NCBI GenBank assembly: GCA_032717465.1
Contig: CM064669.1
Span: 51,259,694-51,323,693, forward strand
Length of the DNA stretch: 64,000 nucleotides
Source: Coenobita brevimanus
Taxonomy: Eukaryota > Arthropoda > Malacostraca > Decapoda > Coenobitidae
Direction of reading: 5' to 3'
The translations under genes and the position numbers were made by a program. Below are positions 45,465 to 56,458 of the stretch, piece after piece (position 1 is the first letter of the stretch; the number at the start of each line of letters is the position of its first letter). The notes below the pieces were generated by a model. That model saw only the letters and a program-made list of their open reading frames with translations, ran no database searches and was not told the DNA's origin.

Positions 45465-46065
45465 CTGAAATAATACAAACCCATATCATCACCATCCACA
45501 CCTTCTCCCATCCTCCAGTGGAGTGAGGTAGAGTCCACAAAAAGTCTGCCTAAATGGGCTCAACACTCATTCATTCAACATTCATGCCCTTGGAACTGAC
45601 TCCACCTCACAGGTATCAACATCCACACTTAAGTGCATTATACCACCTATCAGCTAAGAATGTAGCTATTAGTTTCTGGCCTATGGGTTTCAGGAAATTT
45701 GTTGTAGGCCATAAGTGGAAGGAAAATTATTTGAACAGGTGGGTAATGCCCAGTGAGGAAGGCCAGGTAACTGGGATAAGAGTTTATATTTAAAACTATA
45801 GTACAGTACTTATTATCTTTGCAATAATTCTCAGCAGTACTGCAAAATTTAGCACCATCAAACTATTGAAGCACAATGGACACTGCTGCCCATTCCATTG
45901 CACTATGCATCAAATAAAACCCTTAGTCATCTGAATAACACTCTCATGTTGCAATGGTCTTGACCTTGCAAACTTGTGGATTTGGTGGGCTTTAACTTTG
46001 CAGTCTCCTGATATATTCACAGTGAAGTACATTGCATCATGGTATCTGGATGCTTAGTAACATGT

Positions 46066-46445
46066 GCAGAGGTTTTGTCCTGGATGAAGGTGATGACAGA
46101 AGGTTGGTAAAAAAAAAAAAAAAAATCACCTCCCAGTCTATTAAACACATGAGACATACTGTATGTCACATCTTCAACCATCTTCCTGACGGCGGCAGGA
46201 TTCCCCTTTGACAGTGGTGTTGTCAGCACCACCAGCCTCACCAAGACCCAACAGACGAGGCAGTTTCTTTCAAGCACAGAACTTTCTAAATTTGCCCTTC
46301 CTAGCTGAAGAAGTACACGATTCTCAATGTTTATATTCTTAGCCATTCTGGCATACATTTCCCTAACCTTAAAGTGCATGGCAGCACTGTTCACTGGCAC
46401 ACCACCCTTCCACTGAGCACTCTCACACTCATCACAATCTTTTCT
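46066..46445 (-). pseudogene. orphan open frame, possibly an exon or element remnant
   Basis: A minus-strand frame after an acceptor-like 'acttaaagcag' reads KDCDECESAQWKGGVPVNS, AAMHFKVREMYARMAKNINI, LQLGRANLESSVLERNCLV, then LVRLVVLTTPLSKGNPAAV and VEDVTYSMSHVFNRLGG, then a poly-T (Phe) run. The text is protein-like and 110 codons long. It may be an exon ending at G|GTGATT before the poly-T, or a decayed mobile-element ORF. I do not recognise the family. Confidence 0.3.
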
Positions 46446-46949
46446 GCTTTAAGTAAGAATTTATTTACCATATACAGTAATACCAGATACCACTGCCTAC
46501 ATCATCTACAATGCCCTGCTTCCCCCTGAGAATCCTGGAACAGAGGATATTGTGAAAAAAATGCCTCCACGCCATCTTATCCTCACACACCTCTCATATC
46601 TTCAACTGCTCCTCCTCCTCTTCATTCTCTTTCACTCTTATTCCTCACCATATGAGGTCTGTCTCTACCAACACTAACCTCAATCTCACTTTCACACACT
46701 TTCTTTGGCATCCTGTCTCCACTATATGTATTCTTTGTATATGTCCTGTCTGTACCATTTTAATGTTTTCCTTTTTAGCCACTCAATAAATCCAATGTAC
46801 CACTAACTGGCACTGCCTGCAGAATGCTCTCCTTAATCCTTCTTACAGCCCTCGCTGTACAAGATCTTGCCAAGTACAAAGGCCTGATAGAGGTGGAGTA
46901 AGGTGTTTTGGCTGGCACCCCATCTGGCTCCTGCCACACATTTCATAAT

Positions 46950-47700
46950 GTCTAGGTGACAGAGGCTGGAGGATCTCAAGTAGTCTACAGCCATGCCGTG
47001 TCAGGCTAGAACTGTCAAGGCTCAGGCCAAACGTGCTGCATATGTAGGGTTAGGGGATTAGTGGCAAGAAGGAAAATTTGCACAATGTGTGGCATATGAG
47101 CATGCTCTTGAAGGCATAAATGATGAGACCCCATGTAGTGGCCCAGTCAGCAAATTCTTAGATTGCTCCTAGCAAGGCTGTCTGGGCCTCCCTCAGGGAA
47201 GATATATACCAGACATGGATTTGAGGTCATTTGCAGGGTTGAGAACAAAGATGCTTGGAGGGTGTGACATGTCTCAAAGGAGGATACTGAAAAGAAAATG
47301 GGCTCAGCACAGTGCCCTTGGGGGTGGGACACTTCTTGTCAAATCAGGGATGTTTGAATAGCACACCCCCATACAAGACAGTGAATGACCATCCCTCAAG
47401 AAAATTCTGTATCCAGGTATGGACATGTCCTGTTACCCACATGCTTGTGAGCCTGACTATGATCCCATTCTGGGAGGACAAGTTAAAGACCTCCTGCCAG
47501 CTTTAAAAAGAAGTTGTAACAGTACCTGCTGCCTGCTATAGACAAGGAGGATGAGGTGCTGTTACTGAAGGAGGGCAACAGTTGTCCCCCGGTCTGGCCA
47601 GAATCCACACAGAGATATCTGGAGGAGCACCTTGGTCTAAGTCTACCATATAAGGCAGCAGCTGCCCACCCTCTTTAACAGCATGCCTGTGCATGAGGAG
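46950..47700 (-). mobile_element. probable LINE reverse-transcriptase remnant
   Basis: On minus: '...KCPTPKGTVLSPFSFQYP' and, after shifts, 'FADWATTWGL'. The P(Q/K)GTVLSP(F/L)xF string matches the RT block before motif C, and A.......G the downstream helix. Heavily decayed; family not assigned. Confidence 0.4.
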
Positions 47701-47999
47701 GGCAACAGGTCTGTGAGAAGCAAGTTCAGCTGGGTTTTTACTGGGCTTTTAGGGAAGGAAGGAGGTGGCAGTGCCACAAATGAAAAAGAAAGACACCAGC
47801 AATCCAGCTCTAACTGCTGAGGTGAAGTAAGGCAGAAGATACTGGGGAAGGCAGGTGGGACAGAAATTCATTAGGAATGGAATACACACTGGCTGCTTTG
47901 TGAGACATGAGAGTTTACAAAACAGCCAAACTCCACTAGTGTGAATGGAAGAGTGAGATCCTCTGGTGGTGATGTGGATGAACCCCTGGAGATAGACTG

Positions 48000-48050
48000 C
48001 TGCCCTGGAGATGGACTGCTGTCCTACAGACTGACTGCTGAACAAACTGT
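48000..48050. repeat. short 19-bp tandem repeat
   Basis: 'ggagatagactgctgccct' is followed directly by 'ggagatggactgctgtcct' and a partial third unit. Confidence 0.6.
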
Positions 48051-48223
48051 AGCCAAAGGAGTGGCAGCAGTACCATGAGGGCTGAGAAGTGAAATGCAAG
48101 GTAATTGGTCTTACCATGCACTGTGAGAAGGTTACTGTCACCCCACCCAAGAGGATGAGAGCAGAACTGGCAGTAGCCCTGCACTGTGCAGAAAAAACCC
48201 CATGTCCTAGAGGACAGCATATA

Positions 48224-48380
48224 ATGGGGTCTATAAAAGCCCACATTGCCCAGATGCAAAGCAGGGATCCTCTCTTTGGCTCAGTGGCAACGTGTGTGCG
48301 TTTGGGGTGCGAGGGCCTGAGATCAAATCTCGACATGACCAGTGTGGTTAATTTGTGAAGTTGCATTTCGGTTATTACAT
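48224..48380 (+). mobile_element. tRNA-derived SINE family C, copy 1
   Basis: 157 bp: 'atggggtctataaaagcc', then box A TGGCTCAGTGG (48277-48287), box B-like GATCAAATCTC (48321-48331), and the end 'gttgcatttcggttattaca'. Intact spacing of both Pol III boxes. Confidence 0.78.
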
Positions 48381-48583
48381 TGGCTGGCAGCGGTGTGGGA
48401 TGTGAGGCGAGGTTTGGAGGGCAATGATGTGTTGGTTAGCTGACAGCGTCCTAGTCCTTACATACCGGGGATGAGCTGTTCGGTGTGCTCCGCAGCGTCA
48501 CCAATGCTGGCTTCCAATGCTGTGCTACCATGTGTGTTTGAAACTCACCAAATTAATCACCAAGGGCAGAAAACAGTGATGTC

Positions 48584-48740
48584 ATGGGGTCTATACAAGC
48601 CTGGGTTGCCCACAGGCAAAGTGGGGACCCTCTCTTTGGCTCAGTGGTAACCTGCCCGTTTTTGGAGTGCGAGGACCTGAGTCTGAATCTCAGCCAGACC
48701 TGTGTGATATAGTTTGTGAAATTTCATTTCGGTTACTACA
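48584..48740 (+). mobile_element. tRNA-derived SINE family C, copy 2
   Basis: 157 bp alignable without a length difference to the copy exactly 360 bp upstream. Box A TGGCTCAGTGG and box B-like GTCTGAATCTC are present; the end is 'aatttcatttcggttactac'. Confidence 0.78.
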
Positions 48741-51086
48741 AATGATGAGCAGAAGGAACTTCTCCACTGCCATTAAGGTGTGAGTGCACGCTGCATCCGA
48801 TATCCAATGTTTGACATGGTGGGCTGGAGTGGGAGACCTCTTCCACCCATACCATCATACCATGAATCCTCACCACCTAGTAGCACTCTTCAGTCATCAG
48901 CACTGTGGGTCTGTATGGGCAGTGGCCATCTGAAAGCCGGACGACTGAATGATCTGTATACACCAGGGAGGATGTGAAGGTTGTCAATGGATCTTCCATT
49001 AGGATATGTTCCTGTGGAGGTGAAGCCAGTAATGTGGACTGGAATGATGACCAGCTAGCCTTCACTAAATGCCAGAATGGGTGGACTGGCTACGGTAAGG
49101 CAGGGGCTGGGGTAGGCAGGAAGGTGGACACCCAGACATGAATTGAAAAAGGGGTGTAGGCCTCCTCCCACCCTCCCGTTTTTGGCAGAGCAAATTAGAT
49201 GGTATTAAAAAAAAAAGCAAAGTTATTTACTAAAATAAATGCAATTTGTATATTTATTATGTTGATGTTACAACAGTTATTTATGTGATTAGGTATGTAA
49301 ATTACTGGTGCATTTTGATCCGATAAAGTGGAGTATGTAGCATTCTTTTAAGAATCATGTCTTCCCATTTCCAAAGGATTGGATCCTGTGATGGGGAATC
49401 GTCAAACATCGAATCTCCAAAGCATAGATCGTGTGTGCAGTGATACGTTTCTTAGTAACTGAGTAATTACCAACATATGCAAATATCATAATCGACCGCA
49501 TCACGCAATTAGGAGACGGAGAATTAAGCTCGAAAACGTTGTTGGGCATATTGCCCATAATTTACTTGGAAAAAAAAAAAATCGCATAATAAATTTTACT
49601 ACTGCAAGTGCATGAATGTTTCTGCACACTCACCCACTCGCTATTGGCCTAAAAAGTAATCAAGATACATTTATTAGCGAGGATGAGTGGTTTAAATTTG
49701 AACTAACAACTGAGACTTGGTATCCTATTCGTGATATATATATATACCATAATTGTTCATTCTTATTCAGTATTTACTCTAGCCTGTTTGTAAATCGCCT
49801 GATACCTGTATGCGTGGAAATAATGCAAAAACAATTCATCTCACATACGACTCTGGCTCAAGAACATTAGACGCTTTTGGGCGATGGCTGATGCTGCCCG
49901 ACACTACTTACCTTTCAGCACTTACTGCCAACAATTACCTTCCTTGCTTGCGCATACCACGATCACCACTCAACACCGAAACTAGAGAACTTATTATTAT
50001 TTACTTTACAAAGACATAAGTAGAGAATTTCCTCACCTAAGAGCAGCATCCCCGTAGCCTTTCAAACGACGTGGCTGCATGTGAAGGGAAGGCACTCGAG
50101 TGTACGGAAAATTAGAGTAGAATAACCCGATTCTCTAAGATTAATAAATTAGGAACAGAAAATTAATATAAACTATAAATAAATGTTGGTCAATGATAAT
50201 ATGGTTGTCATCTAGAAGTCATAAATGAATAAAATGAGTAACCCCACGAAAAAAAAAAAAAAAAAAAAGAACCAGGAAAGGGACACAAGTAGGAAAAATA
50301 TATATATCAAGTTATAACATCTTGAGTTCTTACCAGCCTCTTCCAGTCTTCTGTAGACAACCCTGATGTTCTGGGGATGTTTTTACCTATCTACCGATCT
50401 CCTATATGCCCTTGATTCCATGGTACAGGTATATATATTATTTACATCCATCCATCCATCCATCATCCAATCCTACGTTGCCCCATGAGGAGCGTAGGAG
50501 CCCGAGGCTTGGCAAGTTGGTCCTGACATTTAAGATGAGAGTGACCAGCCTCACTCATCCCTGAATGGCATATATTTACATACTTATGAAGTATGTTCCT
50601 TTTCCGTATGTTTGGTCGCTGCTTTTTATAATCCATATTGTTTTTGTCTGTTCTCTGGTTATCATAATTCTATATATTTTGATAATGAAAAGTAAGGTAT
50701 CCATAGAACTGATCCAGTTCACCTTGCTAGGCCCTAAACAGAACATCACCAAGCCCTCCATTTACCATCAACGTTTATATTGGATGATATCACGATGCAT
50801 ATCCAGGCTGAAGAACAGACCAACACAACACAACATACATAACTGAACCCTGAGCAACACGTAGGGCGCAGACAACATAACACACATAATGGATCACTGC
50901 ACAGCCCTTGCCACACTAGGACGCAGAAAACATACCATAACTTGTGTAGTCACACAAGGACGCAGACAACATAACACACACAATGGGGCACTACACATAA
51001 GGCTAAATATTATCTTTTATTCTTTTTTGGCGGAAAACACTTTCCGAGGCTTCTTTGGTTCCTTCTTCCTTGCATAAAAAATGACA
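48741..51086. other. no gene recognised
   Basis: Holds a partial family B SINE (50440-50570), an A-run (50250-50268) and a small tandem repeat. Frames at 49616-50019 are short and without domains or splice support. Confidence 0.45.
50845..51000. repeat. diverged tandem repeat GACGCAGACAACATAACACA
   Basis: 'gcgcagacaacataacacac', 'gacgcagaaaacatacc' and 'gacgcagacaacataacaca' occur at 50868, 50922 and 50962, with similar flanks. Confidence 0.6.
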
Positions 51087-51181
51087 CTAAGACGCAAACA
51101 CATCATCATCGGAAATCAATGGGACGACCTCATAGGGACAGTCGTTTACCTGCGGTCGACGGGTCTGCATGGCCATTCGGA
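51087..51181 (-). CDS. orphan terminal-exon candidate upstream of the peptidase gene
   Basis: Minus strand: acceptor gtttaaccccag, then R MAMQTRRPQV, NDCPYEVVPLISDDDVFAS and TAG. An AATAAA occurs about 70 nt further on (in minus-strand 'aagaataaaag'), where a polyadenylation signal should be. The tail could belong to an unseen minus-strand gene, or the segment may be 5' flank of the + strand peptidase gene. Unknown function. Confidence 0.3.
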
Positions 51182-51234
51182 CTGGGGTTAAACACAATGA
51201 ATAGTTTTTAATCTTTCCAAGTCTCTCTCCTCCT

Positions 51235-51405
51235 GATAGAGAGAGAGGGAGGGGGGAGGACAGGGACAGGGGCAGGGACAGGGATAGGGATAGGTGTGAG
51301 CGAAAGCGCAATAGGAAGAGGGACAGGGATGGTGACAGGTATAGGGAAAGAGAGAGGGACAGACAGGGACAGGGCTAGGGACAGGGGCAGGGGAAGAGAG
51401 AGAAC
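51235..51405. repeat. GGGACA/GGGATA repeat just upstream of the peptidase start
   Basis: G/A-rich hexamers (GGGACAGGGACAGGGGCAGG) run to within 45 bp of the start codon. Possibly in an upstream intron of the gene. Confidence 0.75.
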
Positions 51406-51450
51406 TGATCGTCATTCTTTTTCCTTTTTTTAATCTGTCCTCAGGGGAAG

Positions 51451-51564
51451 ATGGCGCAGGCGAGCAAGCGAACTACGGTGAGCCTGGTGGTGGTGGCCGT
51501 GTGCTTCATAATTATCATCATTATTCTGTGTGCTTCACCGCCTAAGGGGACGACGTATTATGCG
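51451..51564 (+). CDS. M13 peptidase exon 1: cytosolic tail and signal anchor
   Basis: 38 codons: MAQASKRTT, then a hydrophobic run VSLVVVAVCF plus six Ile and LCA, then SPPKGTTYYA. Basic residues before the anchor and the short tail fit a type II topology. A pyrimidine tract and cag end at 51444, so the exon probably begins at 51445, implying an upstream untranslated exon. Donor gcg|gtgagt. A second, donor-dead copy of the exon's end lies in the next intron. Confidence 0.85.
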
Positions 51565-52804
51565 GTGAGTGTTATATTTATTCTCTCTCACTCTCTCTCT
51601 CTCTTTCTCTCATCATTATTCTGTGTGCTTCACCGCCTAAGATGACTGCATATGCGATTAGTGTTATCTCTATGCTCTCTCTCTCTCTCTCTCTCTCTAA
51701 TAGCTCTCCTCTTCTCACTATTTTTAGGAACAAGGAAAAAGCCGCCAAGGACTGACGGGCGTCCTTACAGAATCTCCCACCACGACCACCGCATCCACCA
51801 CTACCACCACAACTGCCAAAACAACCCTAGCAACCACTACCACAACCACCACAACAACTCCACCAACCACTACCACAACCGAGAGTTTTCCACCGCCGCC
51901 GCCACCTACCACCACAACCACATCACCCACCACCACACCCTCCACAGTGCCCACCACATCATCTACCTCCACCACAACCCAGGAACAGACGTTTACGGAG
52001 CGGCCTGAGGAAGAAATAACTCCCAGCTCCGAATCAACCTCCACTGCCTCAACCTCAACCTCCACTGCCTCAGCCTCGAGTCCTATCACAGCCGCCTCGT
52101 CAAGTTCAACCACTGCTACGACAACTGAGGAGGGCTTTGTGGAGGAGAACACCACTGCTTCTACGGAATCTCTAACCACACTCTCCACCACCACAACACC
52201 GTCTACAACCGAGGCAACGACAACTGAGGAGCTTTTCACAGCGGACAGCAGCACTACTGTCACACACTCTTCTACCACATCGTCTCCTACCACATTGTCT
52301 TCTACCACACCGTCCACTACCACACCATCTACTACTTCATCACAACCAGTTCCAACTCTCGGACTTATACCAAGGGAGGAGGAAGGTAAGTGGTGGTAGT
52401 AGAAGTAGTAGTAATATACGGTGGTAGTAGTAGTAGCAGTAGTAGTAGTAGTGGTAGTAGTACGAGTAGTAGCAGTAGTAGTAATACAAGTAGCAGTAAT
52501 AGCAGCGGCAGCAGTACAGTGGTAGTAGTGGTGTTGGTATAATTATTTTTATTATTGTAGTAGTAGTAGTAGTAGTAGTAGTAGCAGCAGCAGCAGCAGG
52601 AGGATGAGGAGGAGGAGGAGGAGGAGGTGGTGGTGCAGTTGAAATTACCGACGACACAAGTGAAAATGATCTGCCTAATTATTATCCCATTAGGCTATCA
52701 ATAAATGTACAGTAGCTCCTTAACGGCTGAGAACTGGACCCATTTTGATATAGTATTTAGCCTTCAAAATCAGCCGAAGAGTAAGATCCTGAGGCGGAAT
52801 GGTA

Positions 52805-52856
<52 letters not shown>

Positions 52857-53807
52857 CCATGCATGACAAAAACCATTCTTCGTGACTATTTCAGAGGACG
52901 TGTGCCTGACCCCACCGTGCAAGTCACTGGCTGCAAGGATGCTACACATGATGGATCACACCGGCGTCCACCCATGCCAGGTGAGTTAGGCCTATATGCA
53001 TTTATCTCTCTCTCTTTGTCTGTCTGTGTATATAGCCAGGCGCCTCAATCTCTTACGGGATGGCCACAAACAATTCGCCTCCATGTCGCCCTGTCTTCTG
53101 CTATTTCTCTGCCCTCCTCCCAGCTAACACCCTCCCCCCTCTCTCATATACCTCCCTACACCATCCTTCCATCTCATCCTCGGCCTCCCTTTTCCTATCC
53201 CCTCCTCCACCTCATTCACAATCACTCTCCCAGTCAGTCTCTCGTCCTCCATCCTCCCCACATGGCCAAAGCACCTCAGTGTAGATCTCTTAACGCTTTC
53301 TATCACATCCACATACTCCCATACGTGTCTTGAAATTCACATCTTTTGGCTTAAGAAAATTAGGTACTGTGGTATGTTCACTCTATCTTGGTCCAAAGTT
53401 ATCATACTGAGTTGTAATAATTTTTAACACTTGTTTATATTGTTATACTCTATTTACCTGGCTTGAAATTGACGTCACTTCGTTCATTGGCATATACTGG
53501 TATACCCTCTTCACATTTACTTGGCCTAGAATTGCTATATCTTCGTTCAGTATATTGCTATACTACCTTCACTTTAACTTGACCTCATATTGCTTTAACT
53601 TGGCCTAAAAATTCCATCTCACTATCTTGAATGTAGAGTTGTGACCAGATACTAATACTAGAATATGATGCTAGTCACGAAGAAGTGCTGTGGAAAGGGT
53701 ATAGAGCCTTAATGTTGTCTTACTGTGCGACTGAGGTACGTGGATTAAACCCACAAAAAGGACGGGAATCTGAGCCAGGTTAAGGTGAACGAAATATAAT
53801 TCTCCCT

Positions 53808-53840
<33 letters not shown>

Positions 53841-56382
53841 AACTGTATTCTCTCACTTTCTCACCTACAGGACTTCTACCAATATGCTTGTGGCAACGTT
53901 TTAGACAACCAGTTCCTACAGCCGATGGATCGAAAGAAGATCACTGAGAAATATATCCATGGTGAGTCTTGCTGTCATCATTTTTTTTTTTTAAATTCAT
54001 CCACGGGGAATCTTGCCATCACCCTTTTGTCTGTGACGCGTTTTGTTTACTTTTTGCTCTAGGTTTAGCATGAATTTGTGTTTGCTGGGATGATGATGAT
54101 GATGATGATTACAACTACTACTACCACTACTATTTATTACTACCAACACCCCACACACTCATTACCGACACACTACACACTCTCAACCAACACACTACAC
54201 ACTCATTACCAACACACTACGCAATCATTACCAACATCTCACACTTCCTTTACCCCACTAGAGCGCCTGTTGAGAATTGACCAGGCAGACGGGATTCTAG
54301 GACCCCTGAAGACATACTATGACTCGTGCCGCAACCATCTCACCACCAACAGCACCAAGCGCAAGGAGGCGTTCCGAGAAATTTTCAGCGAGGTTGGCTA
54401 TGATTTTCAACGTCAGGTGGATTCTGACCCTGATGTTTCGAGAATCTTGGCGCGGATGATGAAGATGAGCTTGTAAGTATTATATGTTGAAGTCTCGGCT
54501 CATAGATTAAAGCTGAGGTGAGTAGAATGATGAAAATGATCTTGCACGGCCGTAGATTAAAATGGAAATGAGTATGATTGTTAAAATTAGCTTGTAATTG
54601 ATATCTGTTGGTGTCTGTTAGCCATACATTAAAAGTGAGGTAAGCTGCATGTTGAAAATGAGCTTGTTGGTAATATATGCTGGTCGCTGCCACTGATTAA
54701 AACAGAGGTGAGCTGGGGGATGAAAATGAGCTTCTAAGTAATATATATGTTAAGATCTCGGCCGTTGATTAAAAGAGAAATGAGCTTGTAAGTAATAAGA
54801 GGATGGCCCTTAGATGGCGCTCCGATAGAAATTCACATGGCGGTATTTTGCGTGTTGTGGGGACGGCTCAGCGATTTTTGTGGGTGTGGGTGTTGGAGTA
54901 GGAGAGAAGTAGATAATGCAGGGTAGACATTGCTGACACTGACTCAGCCGTCCCCGCAACACAGAAGAAATCGTAGGGAACAGAGGAGAAGCGTTATATT
55001 TGGACCACTGTGTATGATGATTAACGTAAAAGTTAAACAGTAACAGGTGGCTTCCTCCTTCGCTAACGAGTTAAACTGCTGTATTCACCACACACTGTTC
55101 CATCACCACCCAGCCCCCTCACCACACAGCCCCCGCACCACACAGCCCTCGCACCACACAGCCCCCGCACCACACAGCCCCCGCACCATACAGCCCCCCT
55201 CATTAGACATTCTCCTCAGCACCCAGTTCATTCACCTCACCACACCCTCTCATCACCCAGCTCATCACACCCCGTCATCACGCAGCCTCCTCACCACACA
55301 TCCCTTCACCACCACCCACCCTCTTCACCGCACAGCCCACTCACCACGCACCACCCCTTCACCACACAGCACTCCCTTCTTCGACTTACGATTGGATGTG
55401 AGCGACATGGAGCCTTCAAAATTCGTCCTCAAACTGACCCCTCCGCTGGGCCAGACACTGCTGAGCGATGATGTTGCTGAGGCGGTGTGTCTTGGTCAGC
55501 AGAAGCAGAGCCTGCAGGATGCCAAGCTGCATGAACCCGAGTACAACATCACCGACGCCTATGGGGACTACAAACACTGTCTGGTTAGTACTCTATTCCT
55601 GTTTTCGTTTCCCTTTGTGGGTTTAAGTGCCAGAAAAGTACAGAAATTGCCTTGGTAGTCATGTGCCGCTGTTTAGTACCATTATTATTTTGTATTATTA
55701 TTGCTTAGTGTGTTAAGTTGCTCGAAATGTACAAGGAGTGTCTGGTTAGTGGTGTATCGATGTTTAGTTATTTATTGATTGCATTTTCAGTGCTGTATTG
55801 GTGGTGGTGTATTTATTTTTGTTTAGTGGGGTAGAGTGCTGGGAAACTACAAGGAGTTGGTGCCATACTGATGCTTGTTTTCTATTTTTGTGTGGTGGAT
55901 TAAGGTGCTCCAGCCGGATTCAGCCTGTAAAGGTTTATATCGGAGGGTTGGTTGCAGCTTTTCTCTCTCATAATGCCACTCTGGGGCGAGTGAGGCTGGT
56001 CACCCTCGCCTTAAATGTTGGGACAAAAAAAAAAAAGAAAAAAGAAAAAAAAGAAAATAGAAACAGGACTCGATAAGTGGATTACACCTTATCATGGTTT
56101 TACACGTGGCACCTGTTCCGCAGCGATTTTTGCCTCTTATTTGTGACTGATTACGGTTGCAGGAGACAGCCGGCACGCAGAAGAAGTTTGAAAGGATGAA
56201 AGAGGCTGTGAGAGACCTGGACCTGATGCAACACATTACAAACGAGACAGTGAGGGAGAAAGTCCTGAGTGCAGCCCGCATCGACACCAGCTTTTTCTAC
56301 GAAGGAGACTCGGGGCTTTTGGCTGTAAGTATTTGTTTCTACTGAGGGTCCTCGCGCACGCACGCACGCATGTAAACGCGCG

Positions 56383-56458
<76 letters not shown>

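Noticed and set aside
48277..48331. Genuine tRNA gene
   Set aside because: Boxes A and B are present but the acceptor stem does not pair and the unit has a SINE-like body and second copy.
51724..52323. 199-codon minus-strand Val-rich frame
   Set aside because: Antisense of the Thr-rich exon 2 (ACC/ACA read backwards gives GGT/TGT/GTG).
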